Source of the DNA: Oscillospiraceae bacterium
GTDB lineage: Bacteria > Bacillota > Clostridia > Oscillospirales > Ruminococcaceae
Direction of reading: 5' to 3'
NCBI GenBank assembly: GCA_900757485.1
Contig: CAAEOA010000116.1
Span: 1-20,866 of the forward strand
DNA: 20,866 nt
Of the stretch, positions 1 to 6,707 are shown in pieces. The position numbers and the translations under genes are program-made. Positions within the stretch are counted from its first letter, which is position 1, and every line of letters begins with the position of its first letter. The notes under the pieces are model-generated. The model was given only the letters and a program-made list of their open reading frames with translations, had not been told where the DNA came from and did no database searches.

Positions 1-1116
1 GTCATATACCACTTTGGTGTCAACTTCGAATTTATCATCCGGAACAACGTCAGCCATTGTGTTTTCATCAAGAGCTTTGCCGCCGACGGTAAAGGTAGAA
101 GTATCAAATACTTTCAACTCACCGGATTCCAATTTTGCTTTTACTTCATCCAATTTAGCTTGTGTGCCTTCAGCAGCTACTTTGTCGTTGAGCTCGGTTA
201 AGAGAACTGCGCCCTCTTTGGTGGTAGCACAATAATCAGTTTCAATCTCTTTTCCGTCTCTGACAGCCTCAATAATCATTTTGAAGTAGGGCTCCCAGGA
301 AATTTTGGAAGAAATCAAAGCGGTGTTCGGACCCATGGAACGAGTATCCAGATTGTAAGCAACATTCGGAATGCCGGCTTCTTCACAAGCCTTCGGAGCA
401 CCCTCGGAATCAGCATGCTGGCTGATGAGTTTGCAGCCTGCCTGAATCAAAGCATTCGCAGCTTCTTTTTCGGCACTGATATCAAACCAGGAGTTGGTGT
501 ATTTTACATCCATTGTTACAGTTGGGCAAACAGATTTTGCACCAAGATAGAAGGAGGAGAAACCGGAAATAACTTCTGCATACGGGAAAGCACCGACATA
601 ACCCATTTTTGCTTCTGCAGCGGTGAATTTACCCTCAGCAATTAAAGCATTGAGTTTCATTCCGGCAGCTACACCGGCAAGATAACGACCCTCATAAATG
701 GAAGCAAAGGCGTTATGGAAATTCGGCAGGTTTTTGGAAATAGCATTGGTACCGGTTGCATGACAGAACTGTACATCGGTAAATTCTTCTGCAGCCTGGA
801 TCATGTATGTTTCAAAACCAAAACTGTCTCCGAATACGAGGTCACAGCCTGCATCGGCAAGTGCAGCAGCAGCTTCATAGCATTCGCTGGACTCGGGAAT
901 ATTTGTTTTGAACATGACTTGATCGTCTGTAAGGCCGAGTTGTTTCTGTACTGCTTTAGCAGCGTCCATAAAGTTTTTGTCATAAGTGGAGTTTTCGTCG
1001 TGCAAGAAAATGAAACCTACTTTGAGATCGTCACTTTTTTTATCTTCGCCGGCTCCGCAAGCAGCCAGTGAAAATAACATAGCGACAGCGAGAAGTGCTG
1101 AGATAAGCTTTTTCAT
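1..1116 (-). CDS. BMP-family ABC transporter substrate-binding lipoprotein (3' end beyond window)
   Basis: Surface lipoprotein of the basic membrane protein (BMP/Med/PnrA-like) family, which binds purine nucleosides or related solutes and delivers them to an ABC permease. Read on the minus strand from the ATG at 1116, 372 codons are open to the window edge with no stop, so only a short C-terminal tail should be missing. The N terminus MKKLISALLAVAMLFSLAAC is a lipoprotein signal peptide with lipobox LAAC and lipidated Cys20; a polar linker and the periplasmic-binding fold follow (for example KVGFIFLHDENSTYD and the GRYLAGVAAG segment typical of BMP proteins). GGAGG lies about 8 bases before the ATG. 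It sits 48 bases downstream of xpt with no terminator between, so it should share the guanine-riboswitch leader. ATPase and permease genes would be expected just beyond position 1. Purine specificity is inferred from context. Confidence 0.9.
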   Translation of the reverse strand, partial: MKKLISALLAVAMLFSLAACGAGEDKKSDDLKVGFIFLHDENSTYDKNFMDAAKAVQKQLGLTDDQVMFKTNIPESSECYEAAAALADAGCDLVFGDSFGFETYMIQAAEEFTDVQFCHATGTNAISKNLPNFHNAFASIYEGRYLAGVAAGMKLNALIAEGKFTAAEAKMGYVGAFPYAEVISGFSSFYLGAKSVCPTVTMDVKYTNSWFDISAEKEAANALIQAGCKLISQHADSEGAPKACEEAGIPNVAYNLDTRSMGPNTALISSKISWEPYFKMIIEAVRDGKEIETDYCATTKEGAVLLTELNDKVAAEGTQAKLDEVKAKLESGELKVFDTSTFTVGGKALDENTMADVVPDDKFEVDTKVVYD

Positions 1117-1164
1117 TACTTTTTCCTCCCAGAAATAATTTTATGTAAAAGAACATTAAAGGAA

Positions 1165-1737
1165 TCAGTTACGAAAATGGATTTGTCCGTTTTCCATTGT
1201 TTCAACGATTGCGAGTGATTCTACCCGGAGCCCCGAAGCACGAAGTTTGTCTCCGCCGTGCTGGAAACCCTTTTCGATCGCTATGGCAGCACCAACCGCT
1301 TCTGCTCCTGCCTGGCTTATGATGTCAAGCAGTCCTTCAAGCGCCTTTCCGTTAGCGAGAAAATCGTCAACGATCAGCACCCGGTCAGCAGAAGAAAGGT
1401 AATCCCGTGCCACGACAACGTCATAATCAACTCCGTGCGTATAGGAATGAACCACGGTTTTATAGGTTTCACCTGAGACATTGCCGGTTCGATGCTTTTT
1501 GGCAAAAACCGCCGGAACGTGCATAGCGGCACTGGCAGCAACAGCGACAGCGATGCCGGACGACTCAATCGTCATGATCTTTGTAACGCCACTTTCGGCG
1601 AACAATCGTGCGATTTCCCGTCCCATTTCCATCAAAAAATCACCGTCAAGCTGATGATTCAAAAAAGAACCGACTTTCAAGATGTTACCCGGAAGCACCG
1701 TTCCCTCTTTGAGAATTTTATCTTCAAGTGCTTTCAT
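1165..1737 (-). CDS. xpt: Xanthine phosphoribosyltransferase
   Basis: Cytosolic type-I phosphoribosyltransferase that converts xanthine and PRPP to XMP for purine salvage. The 190-residue product has the usual Xpt length and start (MKALEDKILKEGTVLPGNIL), the substrate-loop region KHRTGNVSGETY, and the PRPP-binding motif RVLIVDDFLANGKAL near residues 119-133. The ATG at 1737 is chosen because AAGGAGG sits about 9 bases upstream and family similarity starts there. The same frame stays open to 1896, but those 53 codons coincide with the structured leader (riboswitch and terminator) and are not protein-like. First gene of a transcript that continues into the BMP lipoprotein gene. Confidence 0.95.
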   Translation of the reverse strand: MKALEDKILKEGTVLPGNILKVGSFLNHQLDGDFLMEMGREIARLFAESGVTKIMTIESSGIAVAVAASAAMHVPAVFAKKHRTGNVSGETYKTVVHSYTHGVDYDVVVARDYLSSADRVLIVDDFLANGKALEGLLDIISQAGAEAVGAAIAIEKGFQHGGDKLRASGLRVESLAIVETMENGQIHFRN

Positions 1738-1761
1738 GCAGTCAGTCCTCCTTGGAAAAAT

Positions 1762-1795
1762 AAAAAAACAGACTTTGAAATACCAAGCCTGTCTG
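1762..1795 (-). terminator. Riboswitch-controlled intrinsic terminator in xpt leader
   Basis: On the minus strand CAGAC (1795-1791) pairs with GTCTG (1773-1769), with a short inner helix TTG/CAA, followed at once by seven U residues (1768-1762). It ends about 25 bases before the xpt start codon, so termination here would block both xpt and the transporter gene. An upstream alternative pairing (see findings) overlaps the first two bases of the stem. Confidence 0.8.
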
Positions 1796-1823
1796 CCAAT
1801 ACCCGCACCTTGCGGCGAGGGAA

Positions 1824-1908
1824 ACCAATAGTCATGACTTACGGCGTCACGGTAGAAACATTTGGAGCCGTGCGGAGAATACTCCGAAAAATCCAAATCT
1901 ATATTGGC
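1824..1908 (-). ncRNA. Purine (guanine-type) riboswitch aptamer with enlarged L2 loop
   Basis: Minus-strand leader RNA of xpt. P1 is GCCAATA (1908-1902) with TATTGGT (1830-1824). P2 is ATTTGGA (1898-1892) with TCCAAAT (1866-1860). The conserved core GTTTCTACC (1859-1851) is followed by P3 GTGAC/GTCAT closing loop GCCGTAA, then GACTAT. The base equivalent to position 74, which decides purine specificity, is C (1831), the guanine-type residue. L2 is 25 nt instead of the usual 7: it carries an extra CGGAG-TATT-CTCCG hairpin, but still ends in GGC (1869-1867), which can pair with GCC of L3 (1845-1843) as in the normal kissing loops. Ligand binding should favour the downstream terminator. Confidence 0.88.
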
Positions 1909-1930
1909 AACCGATTCAATTTATAAATTA

Positions 1931-1959
1931 ATCGTATCACACTGAATCCGGATTGTCAA
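1931..1959 (-). promoter_or_regulatory. Sigma-A type promoter of the xpt transcript
   Basis: Minus-strand TTGACA (1959-1954), a 17-base spacer and TACGAT (1936-1931). It places transcription start near 1924, about 16 bases before the aptamer P1 helix, as expected for a riboswitch leader. Confidence 0.85.
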
Positions 1960-2037
1960 CAAAATTCGACGCCATTTTTTATCTTTGTAATTGTAAACAA
2001 ATTGCTAAATTTAAGTAAAATTTACTTGTATAAAGTG

Positions 2038-2078
2038 ACAATGTGCCTGTTCCGGCACTTCGCGAACAGGCACATTGT
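2038..2078. other. 15-bp perfect inverted repeat between convergent-free transcription units
   Basis: Arms 2038-2052 and 2064-2078 (ACAATGTGCCTGTTC and its exact complement) flank an 11-base loop. It lies 3' of the FAD dehydrogenase gene and upstream of the xpt promoter. Neither strand has a run of U after the stem, so it is not a classical intrinsic terminator, although it may end or protect the dehydrogenase mRNA. A second small stem (7 bp, 2115-2135, minus strand ATCTTGC with a U-rich loop) sits between it and the stop codon. The rest of 1960-2155 shows nothing else recognisable apart from a short AT palindrome near 2013-2027. Confidence 0.6.
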
Positions 2079-2155
2079 ATGAAAGGAATTTTTACAAATA
2101 TTTCATTGAATTTCATCTTGCAAAAAACGCAAGATATATCATACCAAGAGCAGAA

Positions 2156-3538
2156 TCACTGTTTGGTAATACAGTCTGCGACAAAAATACCCATGGCGCC
2201 GGATTGTGACAGACCGCGACAGATACCGCTGCCGTCCCCGATAATATAGACGCCGTCCACCAATTCAAATTTTTCATTCTGAAAAACAGGGCGAATAGAA
2301 TAGTATTTGCTTTCACATCCATACAGCAGTGTATCGTCATTTGCCGTTCCCGGAGCAACACGGTCCAAAGCGTAGATCATCTCGATAATATTGGTCAGAA
2401 TCCGATGCGGCAGTACGAGTGAAATATCCCCTGCGGTTGCTCTCAGAGTCGGTATGACAGTGTTCTGCCCCAACCGGTGATCGTTGGTGCGCCGTCCGCG
2501 AACCAAGTCGCCGAACCGCTGCACTAAAACATTTCCGTTTCCAATCATGTTCGCGAGTTGAGAAATGCTTTCAGCATATTCTGTCGGCTGGTTGAACGGC
2601 TCGGTAAAACGGATGCTTGATAGAATCGCAAAATTGCAGTTGTCGGTTTTCTTGTCTGCTTCTGCAAAAGAGTGACCGTTGGCGGTAATAATTCCGTGAT
2701 TGTTTTCAGCTGAAACTAATCCGCCTTTGTTGAAGCAGAACATGCGGCAGCGATCCTCAAAAGTTTTGGTTTTATAAAGAATTTTCGGCTCATAAATCTG
2801 ATCGGAAAATTCTTTCCATATAATATCCTTCATCTCAACGCGTACGCCGATATCCACGTAATTAGAGCGCATTTTAACGTCAAACATACGGCAGAAATCT
2901 GCAACAAAGCTGGCGCCGCCGCGTCCTGTAGCGATAATAATATTCTGGGCACGTAAAGTTTCTCCGTTGGCGTAACGGAGCAGGTAAGCATTTCCGTCAC
3001 GTTCTACCGAAACACAATCATAAAAAGCAAATAAATCGGTACCGGATTCTGCGATGGCATTGATTAGATTTTGCATGGTCAGATAGTTGTTATCGGTCCC
3101 AAGATGCTTGACATTCATATCAAGCAGCCGGAGATTGTTCTGCAGACACTTGAGCTTCAGTTCTTCATTGGAGCGATACACCTTTGGTATCCCGGAAGTA
3201 CAGTATTGATTGAGAATTTTATCCACCTCGTCGATATAAAGATTGGCAGTATCATCTCCCAATTCTTCACCTAAGGTTCCCCCGTAAGCGGTTCCCAGAT
3301 TAAATTTACCATCCGAAAAAGCTCCGGCACCTGCATAGCCGCTTGTGATGCTGCAGGTTTTACAATGTACACAGGTCTTATCTTTTCCCGCCGGACAGTG
3401 CCTTTTTTCCAATGTGTTGCCGCGCTCGGTAATGGCAATACGCATTTCAGGCGCGTTTTTGCGCAGCCGAAACGCCGCCATCAGTCCGCCGATACCGCCG
3501 CCTATGATGACAGTATCATAATTTTTGATTTCAGACAT
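2156..3538 (-). CDS. FAD-dependent dehydrogenase / NAD(P)-FAD oxidoreductase (COG2509-like)
   Basis: Cytosolic flavoprotein of 460 residues. The dinucleotide-binding motif VIIGGGIGGLMAA lies at residues 10-22 with the acidic strand end TERG after it. A Cys-rich segment follows: C48, C56, C59 and C62 (HCPAG...TCVHCKTC), a feature of COG2509-type proteins that may hold a metal or redox centre. A second FAD contact, VDGVYIIGDGSG, is at the C terminus followed by SQSGAMG. The physiological substrate of this family is not established. The ATG at 3538 is preceded by GGGAG about 9 bases away. The gene has its own promoter (3626-3654) and is monocistronic as far as the window shows. Confidence 0.85.
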   Translation of the reverse strand: MSEIKNYDTVIIGGGIGGLMAAFRLRKNAPEMRIAITERGNTLEKRHCPAGKDKTCVHCKTCSITSGYAGAGAFSDGKFNLGTAYGGTLGEELGDDTANLYIDEVDKILNQYCTSGIPKVYRSNEELKLKCLQNNLRLLDMNVKHLGTDNNYLTMQNLINAIAESGTDLFAFYDCVSVERDGNAYLLRYANGETLRAQNIIIATGRGGASFVADFCRMFDVKMRSNYVDIGVRVEMKDIIWKEFSDQIYEPKILYKTKTFEDRCRMFCFNKGGLVSAENNHGIITANGHSFAEADKKTDNCNFAILSSIRFTEPFNQPTEYAESISQLANMIGNGNVLVQRFGDLVRGRRTNDHRLGQNTVIPTLRATAGDISLVLPHRILTNIIEMIYALDRVAPGTANDDTLLYGCESKYYSIRPVFQNEKFELVDGVYIIGDGSGICRGLSQSGAMGIFVADCITKQ

Positions 3539-3578
3539 AGTTATTTACTCCCAATTATTTTTCTGAACACAAAGAACT

Positions 3579-3612
3579 GGGCTACAATTTTCTATACAGA
3601 AAAATGTAACCC
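3579..3612 (-). other. Imperfect hairpin in the dehydrogenase 5' leader
   Basis: On the minus strand GGGTTACATTTTTCT and AGAAAATTGTAGCCC pair over 15 positions with one mismatch and one G-U pair around a GTAT loop. It lies between the promoter and the start codon, about 40 bases before the ATG. It could be an operator, an mRNA-stabilising stem or nothing specific. Confidence 0.45.
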
Positions 3613-3625
3613 TCATTACTTCCTT

Positions 3626-3654
3626 ATTCTAAACGATAACCCTCTCGTTGTCAA
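3626..3654 (-). promoter_or_regulatory. Promoter of the FAD dehydrogenase gene
   Basis: Minus-strand TTGACA (3654-3649), a 17-base spacer and TAGAAT (3631-3626), about 90 bases upstream of the start codon. Confidence 0.8.
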
Positions 3655-3833
3655 CAACAAAAATTTATTTTGCCATAGGTTCATTTGTTCCTTTTTGCTC
3701 CTAAACGCTCGGGCATACAACAAACTTCAAAAAGGAATGATGATTAGTATGAAAGAATGGTCATAAGTATGAGCAAGATTGTGCGTATTCCTATCCATTT
3801 TGTCGAAAATATTTTGTTTTTTCTGTTTGGTGC

Positions 3834-3862
3834 TTGAAATTGAAAAAAATTTATGTTATAAT
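3834..3862 (+). promoter_or_regulatory. Original tRNA-Pro promoter (now 175 bases upstream of the tRNA)
   Basis: TTGAAA (3834-3839), 17-base spacer, TATAAT (3857-3862). The -10 region belongs to the first copy of a 17-bp direct repeat. The second copy lies directly before the tRNA (its TATAAT is 4022-4027) but without a good -35 at 17 bases (TTGCTT at 15). Removing the intervening element would put this complete promoter 11 bases from the tRNA 5' end. The stretch 3655-3833 upstream holds only a Shine-Dalgarno-like motif and very short ORFs (see findings). Confidence 0.75.
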
Positions 3863-3864
3863 AA
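3848..3864 (+). repeat. 17-bp direct repeat, left copy
   Basis: AATTTATGTTATAATAA, identical to 4013-4029. The two copies flank the hairpin-array element and include the promoter -10 box, as expected of a target-site duplication or of a duplication created at insertion. Confidence 0.8.
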
Positions 3865-4012
3865 TCAGCAAAGCAGAGACTGTGTCTCTGCGTGCCGCAT
3901 AGAATGCGGTTGAGACGGCGCAAAGCGCCGGCTGCTTTACTATTACAACAGTAAATTGCGCTGCGAAGCAGCGTTTCCGCCTACGGTGGTCATCAAAGCG
4001 TTGCTTTGATGT
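3865..4012 (+). mobile_element. Hairpin-array element (MITE-like) inserted in the tRNA-Pro promoter
   Basis: About 148 bp with no coding capacity, formed almost wholly of seven successive small hairpins: 3873-3891 (8 bp, loop TGT), 3895-3909 (6 bp, AGA), 3916-3930 (6 bp, AAA), 3936-3955 (6 bp, 8-base loop), 3959-3973 (6 bp, GAA), 3977-3989 (5 bp with one G-U, TAC) and 3991-4011 (9 bp, GTT). Six of the seven have 3-base loops. The ends are weakly inverted: CAGCAAAGCA at the left, CATCAAAGCA read from the right. Calling it mobile is inference from the flanking 17-bp repeat and from the way excision restores a normal promoter. It might instead be a structured leader RNA. Confidence 0.5.
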
Positions 4013-4029
4013 AATTTATGTTATAATAA
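4013..4029 (+). repeat. 17-bp direct repeat, right copy
   Basis: Exact second copy of the sequence at 3848-3864, ending 8 bases before the tRNA gene and carrying a duplicate TATAAT (4022-4027). Confidence 0.8.
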
Positions 4030-4037
4030 AGTGCAAT

Positions 4038-4113
4038 CTGGGTGTGGCGCAGGTGGTAGCGCGCTACCTTGGGGTGGTAGAGGCCGTGGGTTCAAGTCCC
4101 GTCACTCAGACCA
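4038..4113 (+). tRNA. tRNA-Pro (anticodon GGG)
   Basis: A complete 76-base cloverleaf with encoded CCA. Acceptor CTGGGTG pairs with CACTCAG, the discriminator is A73, and CCA is at 4111-4113. The D arm is GCGC/GCGC with loop AGGTGGTA. The anticodon stem CTACC/GGTAG closes loop TTGGGGT with anticodon GGG at positions 34-36, followed by G37 as is usual for tRNA-Pro. The T arm is GTGGG-TTCAAGT-CCCGT with two G-U pairs. It is a single-gene unit: promoter region upstream, intrinsic terminator directly downstream. Confidence 0.96.
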
Positions 4114-4117
4114 GACT

Positions 4118-4155
4118 GAGTCTGGACGCAATTCGCGTTCGGACTCTTTCCTTTT
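4118..4155 (+). terminator. Intrinsic terminator of tRNA-Pro
   Basis: Twelve-pair stem (4118-4129 with 4135-4146, two G-U pairs) around loop AATTC, followed by TTTCCTTTT. It starts 4 bases after the tRNA CCA end. Confidence 0.85.
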
Positions 4156-4222
4156 ATGGGATGTTTCTGCATTCGGGGGAATGCTTGTCGGTCAAATCTC
4201 CAAAAATGATTTTGAAATTAGC

Positions 4223-4251
4223 CTGACGGCTGAAAATTCAGACGATAAAAT
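4223..4251 (+). promoter_or_regulatory. Probable promoter of glf
   Basis: CTGACG (4223-4228), 17-base spacer, TAAAAT (4246-4251), about 26 bases before the glf start. The -35 is a weak match, but the position between the tRNA terminator and glf makes a promoter necessary here. Confidence 0.45.
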
Positions 4252-4277
4252 AATAGGGTATCGACCGGGAGACGCAA

Positions 4278-5375
4278 ATGAAAAAATATGATTATTTAAT
4301 TGTAGGCAGCGGTTTGTTCGGCAGTGTATTTGCTTATGAAGCAACAAAGCGCGGATATCATTGTCTTGTTATCGATAAACGTAGCCATACCGGAGGAAAT
4401 ATATATTGTGAGCAGAAGGAAGGAATCTCTGTTCACCGCTATGGCGCGCATATTTTTCATACCGATAATAAAGCTGTTTGGGACTATGTTAACCAATTTG
4501 CCGCATTTAACCGGTATACTAACTGCCCGATTGCAAATTATAACGGTGAAATCTATAATTTACCGTTTAACATGAATACTTTTCATCAGATGTGGGGTGT
4601 AGCGACTCCGCAGCAGGCAAAAGAAAAGATTGAGGAACAACGCAAACAGATTACAGGTGAACCTCAAAATTTGGAAGAGCAGGCGATCAGTCTGATCGGC
4701 TATGATTTATATAAAAAGTTGGTAAAAGGATATACAGAGAAGCAATGGGGCAGAAAATGCAAAGAGCTTCCTGCCTTTATTATTAAAAGGCTGCCGGCTC
4801 GTTTTACATATGATAACAATTATTTTAATGATCCCTATCAAGGCATTCCGATCGGCGGTTATAACCAAATAATTGACAGTTTGCTGAAGGACTGTGAGGT
4901 TCAGCTGGAAACTGATTTCACGAAAGACCGTAACGCATTATCCGCTGCGGCGGACAAAATCGTGTACACCGGCACGATAGATTCTTTTTATAACTATTGT
5001 TTCGGCCAATTGGAATACCGCAGTTTAAAATTTGAGGATGAAATTTTGGACACACCTAATTATCAGGGGGTTGCTGTTGTCAACTATACAGATGAGCAGA
5101 CCCCTTTTACAAGAATGATTGAACATAAACATTTTGAATTCGGTGCACAGGAAAAAACAGTCATTACGCGGGAATATCCGGTATCCTGGAAATCCGGCAT
5201 GGAGCCTTATTATCCGGTCAATGATAACAAAAATCAACAGTTGTTTGAGCAGTATCATGAGATTGCCAAACAGGAAAAAAATGTGATTTTCGGCGGTCGT
5301 TTAGCCGAATATAAGTATTATGATATGGATAAGGTGATTGCCTCTGCTTTAAAAGCGGCAAAAGCGCATTTGTAA
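4278..5375 (+). CDS. glf: UDP-galactopyranose mutase
   Basis: Flavoenzyme that interconverts UDP-galactopyranose and UDP-galactofuranose, supplying Galf for cell-surface glycans. At 365 residues it has the family length. Visible features are the FAD-binding GSGLFGSVFA (residues 10-19), RSHTGGNIY (35-43), YGAHIFHT (55-62), the active-site region YTEKQWG (152-158), and RLPARFTYDNNYFND (171-185), which holds substrate-binding residues. GGGAG precedes the ATG by about 7 bases. The GT2 glycosyltransferase gene follows after 45 bases and probably uses the same transcript. No other galactofuranan genes are in the window. Confidence 0.95.
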   Translation: MKKYDYLIVGSGLFGSVFAYEATKRGYHCLVIDKRSHTGGNIYCEQKEGISVHRYGAHIFHTDNKAVWDYVNQFAAFNRYTNCPIANYNGEIYNLPFNMNTFHQMWGVATPQQAKEKIEEQRKQITGEPQNLEEQAISLIGYDLYKKLVKGYTEKQWGRKCKELPAFIIKRLPARFTYDNNYFNDPYQGIPIGGYNQIIDSLLKDCEVQLETDFTKDRNALSAAADKIVYTGTIDSFYNYCFGQLEYRSLKFEDEILDTPNYQGVAVVNYTDEQTPFTRMIEHKHFEFGAQEKTVITREYPVSWKSGMEPYYPVNDNKNQQLFEQYHEIAKQEKNVIFGGRLAEYKYYDMDKVIASALKAAKAHL

Positions 5376-5420
5376 ATATCGTTAATTTCGTATGCAAGTT
5401 TAAGAAAGGTTGCTTATCAA

Positions 5421-6479
5421 ATGAATGATGTAAAAGTAAGCATTATTATGCCGGTGTATAAAGTTGAAAACTATGTTGGCAAGGCGATTGAAAGCATGCA
5501 GAAACAAACGCTGACCGACTGGGAGTTTTTGATTGTCGATGACGGATCACCGGATAAGAGCGGAGAAATTTGTGACGAGTATGCAGAGCATGACGGCAGA
5601 TTGCGGGTAATCCATAAAGAAAACGGCGGTGCACCCTCTGCAAGAAATATTGCCATTGATCTTGCAAAAGGAAAATATATGTATTTTTTGGATTCTGATG
5701 ACTGGGCGGAGCCCACTATGTTGGAAGATATGGTCAATCTGGCAGAGAAGCATGGACTGGATCTGGTGGTTTCAGGCTATTATATCGATACCTATTATAA
5801 TGAAACCGAAAAGTTTACGCAGGATCAGTTCGCAGAAGCCCAAGTATATAACTCCCAAGCAGAATTTCGTCGGGATGCGCATCGGTTGTTCGACAAAAAT
5901 CTATTGTATACGCCTTGGAACAAACTGTATTTATCTAAGTATATCTTGGATAATCAGCTTTATTTTCCCCAAACTTTCTGGGATGATTTTCCATTTAATT
6001 TATCGGTGATACGAAACGTAGAAAAAGTCGGAGTGCTTTCCGACAAATATTATCATTTTATCCGTCAGCGCACAGAGTCCGAAACGGCAAAATATCGCAG
6101 CGATATGTATGATAAGCGGGAAGAGGAGCATCGGTGGATGCTGGATTTATATGATTATTGGAATGAAATGTCTCCGGATATTGAAGAGTTCCTTTGCCGC
6201 CGATATATTGAGCGTGTGATAGGATGCATTGAAAATGTGACCAATAAAAACTGCACTTTGCCCGCTAAAGAGAAAAAGAAGATGATTAGAGAGATGATTA
6301 CCGATTCGAAAGCGGTCAAAGCGGCGCAGATAGCACAGCCCAAATCTTCTTATATGAAAATTCTTTTATGCCCCATTAAATGGAAAAACACTTCACTGGC
6401 TTACCTTGAAAGCCGCTTTATTTCTTTTGTGAAATCACGCAATACGAGAATATTTGCAAAATTAAAAGCGGGAAGATAA
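5421..6479 (+). CDS. Family 2 glycosyltransferase
   Basis: GT-A fold inverting glycosyltransferase of 352 residues, probably at the cytoplasmic face of the membrane, adding a sugar to a surface polysaccharide or glycolipid. The N terminus VSIIMPVYKVENYV, the DDGSPD nucleotide-contact motif (40-45), NGGAPSARN (68-76) and the metal-binding DSDD (91-94) are all present. The C-terminal ~200 residues are the variable acceptor region. There is no membrane span. Pairing with glf suggests a galactofuranosyl or related transferase, but sequence does not prove the donor. The ribosome site (AAAGG, about 12 bases from the ATG) is weak, fitting translation coupled to or downstream of glf. Confidence 0.88.
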   Translation: MNDVKVSIIMPVYKVENYVGKAIESMQKQTLTDWEFLIVDDGSPDKSGEICDEYAEHDGRLRVIHKENGGAPSARNIAIDLAKGKYMYFLDSDDWAEPTMLEDMVNLAEKHGLDLVVSGYYIDTYYNETEKFTQDQFAEAQVYNSQAEFRRDAHRLFDKNLLYTPWNKLYLSKYILDNQLYFPQTFWDDFPFNLSVIRNVEKVGVLSDKYYHFIRQRTESETAKYRSDMYDKREEEHRWMLDLYDYWNEMSPDIEEFLCRRYIERVIGCIENVTNKNCTLPAKEKKKMIREMITDSKAVKAAQIAQPKSSYMKILLCPIKWKNTSLAYLESRFISFVKSRNTRIFAKLKAGR

Positions 6480-6504
6480 TTATACATATGTTTTCTTGGA
6501 TCGT

Positions 6505-6554
6505 ATGCCCGATGAACAAATCAAATCTTCAGATTTGATTTGTTCATCGGGCAT
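6505..6554 (+). terminator. 23-bp perfect hairpin after the glf-glycosyltransferase pair
   Basis: Arms 6505-6527 and 6532-6554 are exact complements around a TTCA loop, starting 26 bases after the stop codon. The following TATATTT is a poor U tract, so termination strength is uncertain, but nothing else closes this transcript before the pilus promoter. Confidence 0.6.
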
Positions 6555-6621
6555 TATATTTGGAAAAACGACATATTATTACAAAATATTCAAAAAAACT
6601 TAAAAACATTTTAAAAAACTA

Positions 6622-6650
6622 TTGACAAAGGTGGCGACAAGGTGTAAGAT
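6622..6650 (+). promoter_or_regulatory. Promoter of the Tad pilus operon
   Basis: TTGACA (6622-6627), 17-base spacer, TAAGAT (6645-6650), preceded by an A/T-rich stretch. Transcription should begin near 6657, giving an untranslated leader of about 330 bases that carries the riboswitch and two terminators. Confidence 0.85.
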
Positions 6651-6707
6651 ACAAACATAACAGCAAAATAATACCAAGATTGCTGTCGAAAAAATTAAAT
6701 ATTGTTG

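Noticed and set aside
1738..1896. In-frame extension of xpt by 53 codons
   Set aside because: It overlaps the guanine riboswitch and terminator, has no ribosome site, and does not resemble the Xpt N terminus. GGAGG and family similarity fix the start at 1737.
2043..2249. Short plus-strand ORF starting in the 15-bp hairpin loop arm
   Set aside because: No ribosome site; most of it is antisense to the dehydrogenase C terminus.
3865..4012. Possible CRISPR-like array in the hairpin region
   Set aside because: The hairpins differ in sequence from each other and there is no repeat-spacer periodicity or cas gene.
4038..4160. tRNA-Pro 3' end as an attachment site of an integrated element carrying glf and the glycosyltransferase
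   Set aside because: No integrase gene and no second copy of the tRNA 3' end occur in the window.
4031..4291. Open reading frames across the tRNA-Pro gene
   Set aside because: They run through a complete tRNA and its terminator and have no ribosome site or protein-like composition.
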